The notes beneath the pieces are model-generated. The model was given only the letters and a program-made list of their open reading frames with translations. It did no database searches and was not told where the DNA came from. DNA of 64,000 nucleotides from assembly GCA_020026275.1 (NCBI GenBank), contig JAHHQQ010000011.1, forward strand, positions 1 through 64,000, in the 5' to 3' direction. Made by a program: the position numbers and the translations under genes. How positions within the stretch are numbered: the stretch's first letter is position 1; the number at the start of each line of letters is the position of its first letter. This document shows positions 41,345 to 50,084 of this stretch, piece by piece. The DNA comes from Bacteroidales bacterium. GTDB taxonomy: Bacteria; Bacteroidota; Bacteroidia; Bacteroidales; UBA932.

Positions 41345-42739
41345 ATGAAAGAGATGAAAAAGAACCTATATAAATATTTGATTTGCAGTATTTTAATGTC
41401 TTTGGTTTCTTGTACATCCTATTTGGATATCAAACCTTATGGAAAGACCATACCCAAGACGCCGGAAGAATTTTCTGCCTTGCTCAACACTCATTTGAAA
41501 GATATTGACAATGGAGAAGAGATAATCTGGGGAAATGTGTCCACGTCCAGTGACTTGGAGTGTTATGCAGATAATTTGGATGCCAATTTGACCAAATATC
41601 CGGAGGGAAGTTACATTCCTCTCTATGTGGGAGACGGGTTGTCTAGGAAGCAATATTACTATGAACGGCTCTATCGGATAATTCGTGATTGCAATATTAT
41701 TTTTGGAAACATGAAAGACGATGGGTCCAAAATGGCTCGCAATGTTATAGGTACCGCCTATGCCATGAGAGGTGTCTGCTATTATCATCTGTTGAGAAAT
41801 TTCTGTGAACCGGCCGTTGGCAATCTGCAGGGACTTGGTGTTCCTTTGGTGACAGAGTTTGATATGGAAGCGAAGCCGATCCGCTCGACCATCGCGCAGA
41901 CGGCGGAACTTTGCATTTCTGATTTTGAACAGGCTATTGCCCATTCTATTGATGATCCGATGTTTCGTTTTGACAGCGATGTGATGGAAGGCTTCAAGGC
42001 GAGGACTTATTTTTGGACAGGAGATTGGAAAAATGCTGCTATCAGTGCTCGGGAACTTCTTAAGAAGTATCCTCTCATTTCTGGTGATGCTTATAAGGAA
42101 ATGATTGAGTCAGAAATTGCCAGAAAAGGAAATGTCATCATGAAGAGCAGTATCATCTTTGACAGTGATAAACAAGGACAATACAACGGTACTGTCAATT
42201 ATCTTCGATCTAGACCATTGAGCAGAAAATTTGTTGAACTGTTTGTTGAGAAAGAGAAAGATATCCGTTATCGATTGAACTTTGACCGTTATCGCCTAAA
42301 TACAAAATATCCGGGAGCCAGCCTGCGTTCTGCAGAATTGCAACTGATTTTGGCCGAAAGCCTCTATCATCAAGGAAAGGAGTCTGAAGCATTGGCGGCA
42401 TTGAATGAATTGAGGAGAAACAGGATTGAAGAATATGTTCCATTTACGATGCAGACTCTTCCAAAGGTCAAGGCAGACGATATAATCAGACAAGATTGTC
42501 AAGGGAAGGAATTGTCACCTCTTCTGTATGCTATTCTGAATGAACGTCGCAAGGAACTCTATTTGGAAGGAGATCGCTGGTTTGAATTGAAGCGCAACGG
42601 CCGTCCTGAATTCTGGGCTGCCAAACAGGGCCGTAAATATACAACGCGCCAGTTTATGTACACCTTTCCTATTCCAGTCAATGATGTACATCTTGTAGAT
42701 GGACTCATCCAGAATCCTGGCTATGAGAAAGTACAATAG
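41345..42739 (+). CDS. SusD/RagB family lipoprotein of the peptidase locus
   Basis: A 464-residue SusD homologue with SPII signal CSILMSLVSCTSYLDIKPYG. Its TPR-like core includes GTAYAMRGVCYYHLLRNFCE and AELQLILAESLYHQGK. The C-terminal hallmark is LNERRKELYLEGDRWFELKR. It begins two bases after the susC stop. It is shorter than the SusD at 17250, closer to RagB-type proteins, which fits the peptide-uptake reading. Ligand is not determinable here. Confidence 0.94.
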   Translation: MKEMKKNLYKYLICSILMSLVSCTSYLDIKPYGKTIPKTPEEFSALLNTHLKDIDNGEEIIWGNVSTSSDLECYADNLDANLTKYPEGSYIPLYVGDGLSRKQYYYERLYRIIRDCNIIFGNMKDDGSKMARNVIGTAYAMRGVCYYHLLRNFCEPAVGNLQGLGVPLVTEFDMEAKPIRSTIAQTAELCISDFEQAIAHSIDDPMFRFDSDVMEGFKARTYFWTGDWKNAAISARELLKKYPLISGDAYKEMIESEIARKGNVIMKSSIIFDSDKQGQYNGTVNYLRSRPLSRKFVELFVEKEKDIRYRLNFDRYRLNTKYPGASLRSAELQLILAESLYHQGKESEALAALNELRRNRIEEYVPFTMQTLPKVKADDIIRQDCQGKELSPLLYAILNERRKELYLEGDRWFELKRNGRPEFWAAKQGRKYTTRQFMYTFPIPVNDVHLVDGLIQNPGYEKVQ

Positions 42740-42763
42740 AAAATCCTGAAAAATGAATTGAAT

Positions 42764-42964
42764 ATGAAAAAGAAAATTTATATTGCGCTTACGCTTCTTC
42801 TTGTTTCTGGAGGGTTTTTCTCTTGTCGGAAATCGGACGAACTGCCTCCATTGGATAGAGGATATGCCAAAGATGTGATCCTGCCGGATCCAGAAGATTT
42901 AACCCGTGCGGATCGTGAATATTTGGAGGAATTGGAAGAGGAATACAACAATTCACTAAATTAA
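42764..42964 (+). CDS. Small unknown lipoprotein (66 residues)
   Basis: A tiny lipoprotein with a basic start (MKKKIYIALTLLLVSGGFFS) and a lipobox cysteine near residue 21. Only about 45 mature residues follow, acidic and helical at the end (DREYLEELEEEYNNSLN). A TTG six bases upstream would add two residues. It sits between susD and a 433-residue lipoprotein in the same transcript, with a seven-base gap to the next gene. I recognise no family; it may be an accessory of the SusC/D complex. Confidence 0.65.
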   Translation: MKKKIYIALTLLLVSGGFFSCRKSDELPPLDRGYAKDVILPDPEDLTRADREYLEELEEEYNNSLN

Positions 42965-42971
42965 AAAGTAT

Positions 42972-44273
42972 ATGAGAAAATCAATTTTATGGGTATTCGC
43001 CACTTTGTTGCTGGCTGCCGTAGGTTGCAAGAAAGACGCACCTCAAGAGTCGGTTTCTTTTGAAACCTCCATTCCTGTGGTAATTGATGGTGTGGCTACC
43101 ATTAACGTCATCTCTTCCTATGCCGGTTCTCAGGCAGTGACTGTTCCAATCAAGTTTGCCGGAACTGCGGTAAAAGGGACTGACTACAAGGTTTCTACAG
43201 AAGCTTTTGTGTTGGGAGGTGCCAACCCAGTGAAGTCTGTTCAAGTGACGCCATTGGTGTTTGGTTCCAAAAAGACTGTGTCAATGAGCCTGGAAGTGCC
43301 ATCAGGTTTCATGACAGGAAATTATCCGATGGTCCAATTCCCATTGTCTGAAAAACTGGGATATGTTTCTTTTGAAAAGAAATCAGTTGGTATGACGGAT
43401 CAGGTAGATTTGAATTTGACTTTGGTGGATGAGCATGGAAAAGTAAAAAAAGTGGAAAGGGAGACTGAGGTTGAACTGGTGTTGGACAAGGAGAAGAGTT
43501 CTGCTGTGGAAGGTGTCAATTTCGAAGTGGTCGGTGGCCTTAAAGCCGTTTTCCCGGCAGGTGAAAGCCGGTCCAAGATCACTCTCAAACAGAAGAAATA
43601 CGAAGAGGGAAAAGATCTGATTGTATTGAATATTGCAGAAAACGCCAAATTCTCAGATGGCCAGTATGTTTCTACTAAAGTGAAGCTTCTTGGAGGAATC
43701 GAGTCTTTGATTGCAGGAGAGTGGAAAGTGAAGTCTTTCTCTCCTGATAAGGAGAATATTCTGATTTCATGGGGTTACGATCTTGCCAAATTGAAGGGTT
43801 ATCCTGAACTTGACCCTGAAGATTCTTTTACCATTGACGTAGTTGAAAATAAATTCATCCCGGCATTCAAGTCAGAGTTCAAGAACTATTTCATCGGAGA
43901 GTCTTCATTCAAGCAACTGGATTTGTCTTGGTATCCTGTCAAAAAGGGAGAACCGACCAAGAAGATGAGTTTCGATGTGGAGAATAGAAACATAGACGTA
44001 GACCGATTTATGTTCACGAATATCAACCGAAATTTTGATCCGGTTCAGAAAAGTGAGGACAAAGAAGGGGTTGTCGGTTTCAGTGTAAAAGAAAATGCAG
44101 ACAAGTCATTGACCCTGCTGTTGGTTCTGATGGATTACAAGCCTACTTATTTCAATCATCCAGCATTTGAATTCCTTGATGGATGCAGTGCAGAACCAGG
44201 TCGAAAGAAGGGAGACAAGCCGGTTGCCCACGAAGGAGGCGTTGCGATAATTATGGAGTGCGTGCGTAAATAA
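42972..44273 (+). CDS. Unknown surface lipoprotein with tandem beta-sandwich domains
   Basis: A 433-residue lipoprotein (LLLAAVGCKKDAPQESV, Cys 19). Two N-terminal beta-rich repeats, about 30-125 and 130-235, look Calx-beta-like: each has an AVKGTDYKV or AVEGVNFEV segment followed by a strand pair. The C-terminal part from about residue 245 (IAGEWKVKSFSPDKENI) resembles a lipocalin-like start seen in Bacteroidetes lipoproteins. It closes the peptidase-SusC/D operon before a strong terminator. It probably acts as a surface-exposed binding or assembly partner; no function is known. Confidence 0.7.
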   Translation: MRKSILWVFATLLLAAVGCKKDAPQESVSFETSIPVVIDGVATINVISSYAGSQAVTVPIKFAGTAVKGTDYKVSTEAFVLGGANPVKSVQVTPLVFGSKKTVSMSLEVPSGFMTGNYPMVQFPLSEKLGYVSFEKKSVGMTDQVDLNLTLVDEHGKVKKVERETEVELVLDKEKSSAVEGVNFEVVGGLKAVFPAGESRSKITLKQKKYEEGKDLIVLNIAENAKFSDGQYVSTKVKLLGGIESLIAGEWKVKSFSPDKENILISWGYDLAKLKGYPELDPEDSFTIDVVENKFIPAFKSEFKNYFIGESSFKQLDLSWYPVKKGEPTKKMSFDVENRNIDVDRFMFTNINRNFDPVQKSEDKEGVVGFSVKENADKSLTLLLVLMDYKPTYFNHPAFEFLDGCSAEPGRKKGDKPVAHEGGVAIIMECVRK

Positions 44274-44292
44274 CCGGTCGCAGATAAAAATG

Positions 44293-44334
44293 AAAGGGTG
44301 AACTGGGGAGCATCAGCTCCGGTTCACCCTTTTT
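44293..44334 (+). terminator. Terminator of the peptidase-SusC/D operon
   Basis: AAAGGGTGAAC pairs perfectly with GTTCACCCTTT, an inner pairing extends the stem, and TTTTT follows. Confidence 0.85.
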
Positions 44335-44370
44335 CGTTCTACTTACGTTAAATGTCTATGTCCGGGAGAT

Positions 44371-44405
44371 GAAAAAAGCAGTCATGAATTTTCATAACTG
44401 CTTTT
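44371..44405 (-). terminator. Terminator of the tRNA-Gln/tRNA-Met transcript
   Basis: On the minus strand a stem of about 14 bp with one wobble (plus-strand arms 44374-44387 and 44392-44405) is followed by TTTTTTC. It lies just after tRNA-Met. Together with the opposing terminator at 44293 it fills the 140-base gap. Confidence 0.75.
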
Positions 44406-44413
44406 CTTCTTGG

Positions 44414-44487
44414 TAGCGGGAGGCGGGCATGATCCGCCGACCTCATGATTATGAATCATGCGCTCTAACCAGCTGAGCTACCCCGCC
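44414..44487 (-). tRNA. tRNA-Met (CAT)
   Basis: The acceptor GGCGGGG (44481-44487, minus) pairs with TCCCGCT (two wobbles) and the discriminator is A. The D arm is GCTC/GAGC. The anticodon stem CATGA/TCATG encloses TTCATAA, anticodon CAT. The body resembles elongator tRNA-Met. A CAT anticodon alone cannot fully exclude lysidine-modified tRNA-Ile2. Confidence 0.88.
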
Positions 44488-44554
44488 ATCAATGAACCTT
44501 AAAAAAATAATCAGCCTTGAATTCCAGAACGAGTCCCAGCAGCTGATTTTTTTG

Positions 44555-44625
44555 TTGAGATAGAAGGATTCGAACCCTCACTGACAGAGCCAGAATCTGT
44601 AGTGCTACCATTACACCATATCTCA
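44555..44625 (-). tRNA. tRNA-Gln (CTG)
   Basis: The acceptor TGAGATA (44619-44625, minus) pairs with TATCTCA, beginning with the U1-A72 pair usual for tRNA-Gln, and the discriminator is A. The anticodon stem ACAGA/TCTGT encloses TTCTGGC, anticodon CTG. It is transcribed ahead of tRNA-Met from a consensus promoter at 44653-44683. Confidence 0.93.
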
Positions 44626-44652
44626 ATGTTGTCCATTTGTCTTATGGGATTG

Positions 44653-44683
44653 CAAATGTACTACACTTTTTGAGAAAGTCAAA
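44653..44683 (-). promoter_or_regulatory. Promoter of tRNA-Gln/tRNA-Met
   Basis: On the minus strand TTTG (44680-44683) and TACATTTG (44653-44660) are separated by exactly 19 bases. The -7 element runs on into CAATCCCA, as at the tRNA-Leu promoter. The rest of the gap up to ispF at 44779 holds no recognisable gene. Confidence 0.75.
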
Positions 44684-44778
44684 GAAAATGACTGAAAAAA
44701 TCAAAATTATTTTAGAATTTCCATCAAAATGACTGTTCTGTTCTTTGCAAGATTGTTTCAAAGCCGTTTCCTGTCATT

Positions 44779-45306
44779 TCAATGGGACGGATTTTGATAT
44801 ATCAGGGCGCTCGCCCATACTTGGCATCCTTCGCAGCGACCGACAAAACCCAGGCGTTCATTGGTAGATGCCTTGATGGAGACGCAATTTATGTCAATTT
44901 CCATGACTTTAGCCAATGTGGCTCGCATGGATTCCACAAGATGGCCAATTTTGGGCTTTTGGAGAGCGATGGTAATGTCGGTATTGCCGATTTCCCAGCC
45001 AAGTTGCCTTATTTGATTGCAAACAATCTTGAGCAGGACCTTGCTGTCCACATCTTTCCAATCATCGGAAGTGTCGGGAAAATAATGTCCGATGTCTCCG
45101 AGTGCCAAGCAGCCCAAAAGTGCGTCGCAAAGAGCATGGATGGCTACATCTCCGTCGGAATGGGCCACGAACCCTTTTTCACTTTCAATCTGGATGCCAC
45201 CCAGCCACATAGGTATTCCGTTTTCCATGGCATGTACATCATAGCCATTTCCGATTCTGAAGGGAAAAGGAGTGCGGTTGTTCATATTTTGTGTATTGTC
45301 GTTCAT
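44779..45306 (-). CDS. ispF: 2-C-methyl-D-erythritol 2,4-cyclodiphosphate synthase
   Basis: IspF (175 residues) forms MEcPP in the non-mevalonate isoprenoid pathway. Zinc ligands are in the GYDVHAM motif and in VAHSDGDVAIHALCDALLG. GDIGHYFPDTSDDWKDVDS and the C-terminal KASTNERLGFVGRCEG are canonical. An N-terminal extension (MNDNTQNMNNRTPF) precedes the normal start; Met8 is an alternative initiator. It is monocistronic and divergent from the mutL operon. Confidence 0.96.
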   Translation of the reverse strand: MNDNTQNMNNRTPFPFRIGNGYDVHAMENGIPMWLGGIQIESEKGFVAHSDGDVAIHALCDALLGCLALGDIGHYFPDTSDDWKDVDSKVLLKIVCNQIRQLGWEIGNTDITIALQKPKIGHLVESMRATLAKVMEIDINCVSIKASTNERLGFVGRCEGCQVWASALIYQNPSH

Positions 45307-45323
45307 ATTTTTAACTTTGATAT

Positions 45324-45357
45324 TTTGCTGAAAGTTAAGAACTTTATGTTAAATTTG
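45324..45357 (+). promoter_or_regulatory. Promoter of the mutL operon
   Basis: TTTG (45324-45327) and TAAATTTG (45350-45357) are 22 bases apart, slightly longer than the ideal 19-21. They lie 46 bases before the first gene, in the gap divergent from ispF. Confidence 0.45.
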
Positions 45358-45402
45358 CTATTCATGGGTACAATATGCCCATATAATTATTGATGACAGC
45401 TT

Positions 45403-45699
45403 ATGAAATTTAGTTGGTTCGGCGAACAAGAACACAGAGTTTTCAATTACAGGCCCATCTATTATGATGAGCAGAAGGAAGAACTGCGCAAGAAGTTCGG
45501 TCATGTGGACGGCTCTTTGGACAAGGATGTCAAGGAAGGGAATTATGTTCCGGGCTCCTATATCCAGGGCTCTTTCCGAGATGGCAACTATTCGAGGACA
45601 AGAGGAGATTCCAAGATATCGGCTGTGATTTCTCTTGTCGGTTTGATTATTTTTGTAGTGGTCCTTGTCATGATTACCAAGTTTTACGGTATGTTGTAG
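45403..45699 (+). CDS. Small single-span membrane protein upstream of mutL
   Basis: A 98-residue protein. A basic/aromatic N-terminal half (WFGEQEHRVFNYRPIYYDEQ) resembles a short proline-free arm. One C-terminal membrane helix (ISLVGLIIFVVVLVMITKF) follows. Small proteins of this shape occur before mutL in Bacteroidales, but their role is not known to me. It is the first gene of the mutL operon, ending 35 bases before the mutL ATG. Confidence 0.75.
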   Translation: MKFSWFGEQEHRVFNYRPIYYDEQKEELRKKFGHVDGSLDKDVKEGNYVPGSYIQGSFRDGNYSRTRGDSKISAVISLVGLIIFVVVLVMITKFYGML

Positions 45700-45734
45700 A
45701 GGAGACACATCAAGTGTTGGGAGAGTTAAGCAGT

Positions 45735-47645
45735 ATGGATATCAAGATATTACCGAGCAATATTGCCAATATGATTGCGGCCGGCGAAGTAGTGCAGAGA
45801 CCATCTTCCGTGGTGAAGGAACTGATGGAGAATGCAGTGGATGCTGGAGCAGACAATATTTCGGTTATCCTGACCGATGCAGGGCGGACTTTGATACAAG
45901 TAGTGGACAATGGATGCGGAATGACTCCGGATCAGGCTGTCGTATGCTTTGAGAGACATGCAACCTCCAAATTGTCTGCCGCGGAAGACTTGAACAATAT
46001 TCTGACTTACGGATTCAGAGGGGAGGCTCTTGCTTCTATTGCCGCTGTCGCTGAAGTGACGTTGAAGACACGTCCTGCAGACCAGGAGATTGGCTGTGAG
46101 GTGGAATTTGCTGATTCTCAACATCTCTCCACCATGGAGACATCTTGTCCGGCAGGCTCCAATTTCTCGGTCCGGAATCTTTTTTATAATGTGCCGGCCA
46201 GAAGAAAATTCCTCAAATCGGACAACGTTGAGTTCAAGCATGTAGTCGAAGAATTTATCCGAGTGGCTTTGACTCGTCCTGACATTGGTTTCTCATTGAT
46301 TCACAATGGAAAGGAAGTTTATGTCACTCGTGCCGCAGGTTCTCTGAAATTCAGAATCCAGGAATTGTTCAGTCGTTCAGTCGTGAATGAGTTGGTGGAA
46401 GTCTCTTCCCAGTCGTCCGTTGCATCTATTTCCGGTTACATCGGCCGTCCGGATCTGGCCAAGAAGACTTTGGGCAATCAGTTCTTCTTTGTCAATGGCA
46501 GGTATTTCAGAAGTCCATATCTGCATAAGGCATTGATGAAAGGATATGATAACATGATTCCGGAGGGGACCACTCCATCCTATTTTCTCTATCTGCAGAT
46601 TGATCCTCATTCGATAGATGTCAACATTCATCCGACCAAGGCGGAAATCAAGTTCGAGGACGATTCTCTTCTTTTCCAATTTGTCTTTGCAGCTGTAAAG
46701 GAAGTCTTGGCCAAGAATTCTTTTGGTGCCAGCATTGACTTTGATGCCGCTCAGGAACCTGACCTTCCGGTTTTTGGAAAGAATTATGAGAGTTTCCGTC
46801 CAGTGGTGGAACAACCGGAAGTTCGTTTCAATCCCGATTATAATCCGTTTGATGTAGGCTATGTTTCTTCTCCATTTGCAGGTGTTGACCAGTATGGCGG
46901 AACATCCTTTGGGAAAAGCAAGACAATAGAGATTCCCAATCCTTTTGGAGAGGGGGGGAACATGTTTGTCGAAGCTGCTCCGGAACAGAAGATTGACATG
47001 GGGTATCATGAACCAACTTCTCCTGTTTTGGAACAAAGGCAGGATTATGGAAAATTGTTTGAGGACAAGATCTTGCCGACGACATCGGTCATCCTTCTTC
47101 AGTCAAAATATATTTTGTCCCAAGTTCTTTCGGGAGTGCTGGTTGTCAATATCAGGCGGGCTCGGGAACGAATCTTCTATGAAGAGTTCTTGAAAGCAGT
47201 GCGCAAGAATGGCCATATTACCCAGATAGGACTATTCCCAGTGGAAATCAATATGGGGGTGGAGAACCGTCTCCTTTTGGAAGAAAATGCCGAATTGCTC
47301 AGATCCATGGGATTTGACTTTACTTTTACCGGTCAAGACACGATGGTGGTCAATGGGGTGCCGGAGGCTTTTTCACCGGATCCAGAAACCGTGGAACAGA
47401 TTATCTATGAAATTCTGGTGGCACTGTCTGAAGATTATTCTTCCCTTCCGGGAATGATGGAGTCAGCTATGGCAGAAAAATTTGCTGAAATCGGAGCAAT
47501 GAAATCTTCTGTCATGACATCTCCGGTTGAGGCACAAAGATTGATTGACAGACTATTTTGTTGTGAAAACTCGGAATATACAATTAGAGGACTAAGAATC
47601 ATGTCCATCATCGGAATGGACGAAATTGAAAAAAAATTTAAGTAG
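45735..47645 (+). CDS. mutL: DNA mismatch repair protein MutL
   Basis: MutL (636 residues), the GHKL ATPase that couples MutS mismatch recognition to strand incision. N-terminal ATPase motifs are ELMENAVDAGA, VVDNGCGM and YGFRGEALASI. The transducer domain has NGRYFRSPYLHKALMKGYD and HPTKAEIKFED. The C-terminal dimerisation domain starts near residue 440. I chose ATG at 45735 (MDIKILPSNIANMIAAGEVV), the normal family start. The CxxC of endonuclease-type MutL near the C-terminus (LFCCENSEYTIRGL) is only weakly represented. Confidence 0.96.
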   Translation: MDIKILPSNIANMIAAGEVVQRPSSVVKELMENAVDAGADNISVILTDAGRTLIQVVDNGCGMTPDQAVVCFERHATSKLSAAEDLNNILTYGFRGEALASIAAVAEVTLKTRPADQEIGCEVEFADSQHLSTMETSCPAGSNFSVRNLFYNVPARRKFLKSDNVEFKHVVEEFIRVALTRPDIGFSLIHNGKEVYVTRAAGSLKFRIQELFSRSVVNELVEVSSQSSVASISGYIGRPDLAKKTLGNQFFFVNGRYFRSPYLHKALMKGYDNMIPEGTTPSYFLYLQIDPHSIDVNIHPTKAEIKFEDDSLLFQFVFAAVKEVLAKNSFGASIDFDAAQEPDLPVFGKNYESFRPVVEQPEVRFNPDYNPFDVGYVSSPFAGVDQYGGTSFGKSKTIEIPNPFGEGGNMFVEAAPEQKIDMGYHEPTSPVLEQRQDYGKLFEDKILPTTSVILLQSKYILSQVLSGVLVVNIRRARERIFYEEFLKAVRKNGHITQIGLFPVEINMGVENRLLLEENAELLRSMGFDFTFTGQDTMVVNGVPEAFSPDPETVEQIIYEILVALSEDYSSLPGMMESAMAEKFAEIGAMKSSVMTSPVEAQRLIDRLFCCENSEYTIRGLRIMSIIGMDEIEKKFK

Positions 47646-47655
47646 AAAAACAAGA

Positions 47656-48348
47656 ATGACTTACTATAGCAACGGGAATGGCGGATTTCTCAGTCAAATT
47701 CCTCCAGTTACCAAGAATTTGGTATTTATAAATATCATCATGTTCATTGCGACGATGATCAATCAGGATTTTATGATTGAGACTTTCGCATTGTTTTATC
47801 CGTCTTCTCCTTTCTTTCATCCTTGGCAGATCATCACCCATATGTTCATGCATGGGGGATTCTGGCATATTTTCTTTAATATGTATACGCTTGTGATGTT
47901 CGGAACAGTTCTGGAACGTGCCATCGGATCCAAGAAATTTGCCGTATTTTATTTTGTGACGGGATTGGGTGCAGTCTTCCTTCATCAAGGAGTGCAATTC
48001 ATGCAGATTCATGTGATGGATCAGGGTAATTTACAAATGTATTACAGTGTGGTTGCTGATATTTTACGCACTCCTACAGTTGGAGCTTCTGGCGCCATTT
48101 ACGGCGTGTTGATTGGTTACGCACTGCTTTATCCAGAATCTGTCCTCATGCTCATTTTTCCTCCTATTCCATTGAAAGCCAAGTGGATGGTCCTTATTTT
48201 CGTTGCCATAGAGTTGTTGACCGGTGTTACAGGAACAGCAGATGGGGTGGCTCATTTCGCTCATTTGGGAGGTATGCTTTTCGGTTGGCTTCTCTTGTTA
48301 TGGTGGCGCAAGTCAGGAAGTTTGTACAGACAAGACAAATGGTTCTAG
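47656..48348 (+). CDS. Rhomboid family intramembrane serine protease
   Basis: A 230-residue six-helix membrane protease. Visible are the HMFMHGGFWHIFFNMYTL helix, the catalytic serine in GASGAIYG and the catalytic histidine in VAHFAHLGGMLFG. The open frame extends back into mutL, but the ATG at 47656 (MTYYSNGNGG) gives a standard rhomboid with no overlap. The EEP-family gene starts on the base after its stop. Substrates are unknown. Confidence 0.93.
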   Translation: MTYYSNGNGGFLSQIPPVTKNLVFINIIMFIATMINQDFMIETFALFYPSSPFFHPWQIITHMFMHGGFWHIFFNMYTLVMFGTVLERAIGSKKFAVFYFVTGLGAVFLHQGVQFMQIHVMDQGNLQMYYSVVADILRTPTVGASGAIYGVLIGYALLYPESVLMLIFPPIPLKAKWMVLIFVAIELLTGVTGTADGVAHFAHLGGMLFGWLLLLWWRKSGSLYRQDKWF

Positions 48349-49452
48349 ATGGTTGGCAAAAAGAAAAATAGAAACAAATCATTAGGTGGCCTGGCACTCA
48401 TGATCATCATGCTTGTCGCTGCCGCTCTTTTGGTCGTGTGCTATATTTCCGGCTATCTCAACCCTGCGAAATCTTGGTTGTTGACCATATTCGGAATCAT
48501 TTATTTGCCACTGTTCTTCATCAATGCCCTTTTGTTGATTTGGGCTCTGATTCGTCGGTATATCTATTTCATCATTCCGCTGGTGGCGTTGTTGCCGTCT
48601 ATTTTTTGGGTAGGACGCTATTATCAGTTCAGGAAGGAGAGTGACGAAGAAGGGGTCATGAAAGTAATGTCCTACAATGTCGGACATTTTGAGTTGTCAC
48701 CAGATGAATTATCGCAGAGGGAGAGCTTTGATTCAATAGTTCGTTTGGTTGATCAGGAACAGCCTGATATCGTCTTATTTCAAGAATTCTGCACGTTGGG
48801 CGGTCATGACACCGCATCCTTCATCGATGAAAATTTCAAGGGATATGGGAAAGTTTACTATGCCTATGACAATGGAGCTAATTCTACAGGAAATGTCATT
48901 CTGACCAAGTTCCCGATTCTGGAGAAAGGTGTCTTCGATTTTGAGGAAAGTGCCAACCTGGCCATCTATTGCGACTGTGAGATCAACGGAGAACGTATCC
49001 GTATCTACAATTGCCATTTCCAGAGCTACAGCATTTCCTTGAGCCGGATGGCGGCCGATTTGAGGGTCAATTATGAAGAGACCATGAAGAACACCGAGAA
49101 GAAATTCAAGACGGGCATTTCCATGCGACCGAAACAGGTGGACCAGATTATGGAAGATATACTCAAGAGCCCATATAAGTCACTGATCGGAGGAGATTTC
49201 AATGATACGCCGATGTCCTATACTTACAACAAAATCATGCGTTATCAGAAAGATTCCTTCAAAGAAGCGGGGTGTGGCTTCGGTTCCACGTATTCTGTAC
49301 TTTGGCCTCTGTTGAGGATTGACTATATCCTCTACCCGACCGTATTTGAGGCCGTGAGCCACCGGACACTCAAGGAGAACTATTCTGATCATTATCCGAT
49401 TGTGGCGTCGTTTGATTATATTGATTCTCACGATAGAAAAGATAGAATTTAG
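48349..49452 (+). CDS. Membrane-anchored endonuclease/exonuclease/phosphatase family protein
   Basis: A 367-residue protein. Three N-terminal membrane helices (about 12-95) are followed by an EEP domain (about 100-360) with KVMSYNVGHFE, LFQEFCTLGG, IGGDFNDTPMSYTY and the C-terminal SDHYP histidine. Such proteins act on phosphodiesters or phospholipid-like substrates facing the periplasm. It starts immediately at the rhomboid stop and is translationally coupled. Substrate is unassigned. Confidence 0.88.
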   Translation: MVGKKKNRNKSLGGLALMIIMLVAAALLVVCYISGYLNPAKSWLLTIFGIIYLPLFFINALLLIWALIRRYIYFIIPLVALLPSIFWVGRYYQFRKESDEEGVMKVMSYNVGHFELSPDELSQRESFDSIVRLVDQEQPDIVLFQEFCTLGGHDTASFIDENFKGYGKVYYAYDNGANSTGNVILTKFPILEKGVFDFEESANLAIYCDCEINGERIRIYNCHFQSYSISLSRMAADLRVNYEETMKNTEKKFKTGISMRPKQVDQIMEDILKSPYKSLIGGDFNDTPMSYTYNKIMRYQKDSFKEAGCGFGSTYSVLWPLLRIDYILYPTVFEAVSHRTLKENYSDHYPIVASFDYIDSHDRKDRI

Positions 49453-49474
49453 AATTTTTCTGAAACAGAAAACT

Positions 49475-50083
49475 ATGGATGCTTTGAATGAAACATTGGA
49501 AGTGTTGAGGAAAGGAGGAATTATCCTGTATCCGACAGACACTGTATGGGGATTGGGTTGTGATGCCACCAATCCGGAGGCGGTTGCCAAGATTTACGAG
49601 ATAAAGAAACGCTCAGACAGCAAGTCACTTGTACTGTTGGCCAGTGATATGGATATGATTTGCCGTTATGTCAAGGAGATTCCTTTCATTGCGGAGGAAC
49701 TGGTTCAGGTGAATGACTGCCCGATGACGCTCATTTATCCGGGAGCTATCTGTGGAGAAGCTCCGGCAGACGGAAAGCAACCGGTCGCAGATCGGCATTT
49801 TCTGGCCTATAATGTCGTGGCGGAGGACGGTACTGTCGGGATCCGTATTCCGAAGATGGATTTCTGTTGCCAATTGGCTTATAAGTTGGGCAGGCCAATC
49901 GTTTCCACTTCTGCCAACATTTCTGGTGAGGAGACTCCTTCCTGCTATGACGAGATTTCAGAAGAGATCATTTCTGCTGTCGATTACGTGGTGGACAAGC
50001 GATTGGAAAAGGATTCGACCCGAATCGCTTCCCAGATCATCAAGGTCGGCCTGGATGGAGAAGTCAAGGTCATCAGAGGTTAA
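49475..50083 (+). CDS. tsaC: Threonylcarbamoyl-AMP synthase (YrdC/Sua5 family)
   Basis: A 202-residue enzyme for the first step of tRNA t6A37 formation, from threonine, bicarbonate and ATP. The YrdC motifs PTDTVWGLGCDA, KKRSDSKSLVLL and RPIVSTSANISGE are present. It lacks the C-terminal Sua5 domain, so it is TsaC-like. The upstream in-frame extension to 49400 lies in the previous gene; ATG at 49475 (MDALNETLEVLRKGG) is the natural start. It is followed one base later by rsmE. Confidence 0.94.
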   Translation: MDALNETLEVLRKGGIILYPTDTVWGLGCDATNPEAVAKIYEIKKRSDSKSLVLLASDMDMICRYVKEIPFIAEELVQVNDCPMTLIYPGAICGEAPADGKQPVADRHFLAYNVVAEDGTVGIRIPKMDFCCQLAYKLGRPIVSTSANISGEETPSCYDEISEEIISAVDYVVDKRLEKDSTRIASQIIKVGLDGEVKVIRG

Positions 50084-50084
50084 G

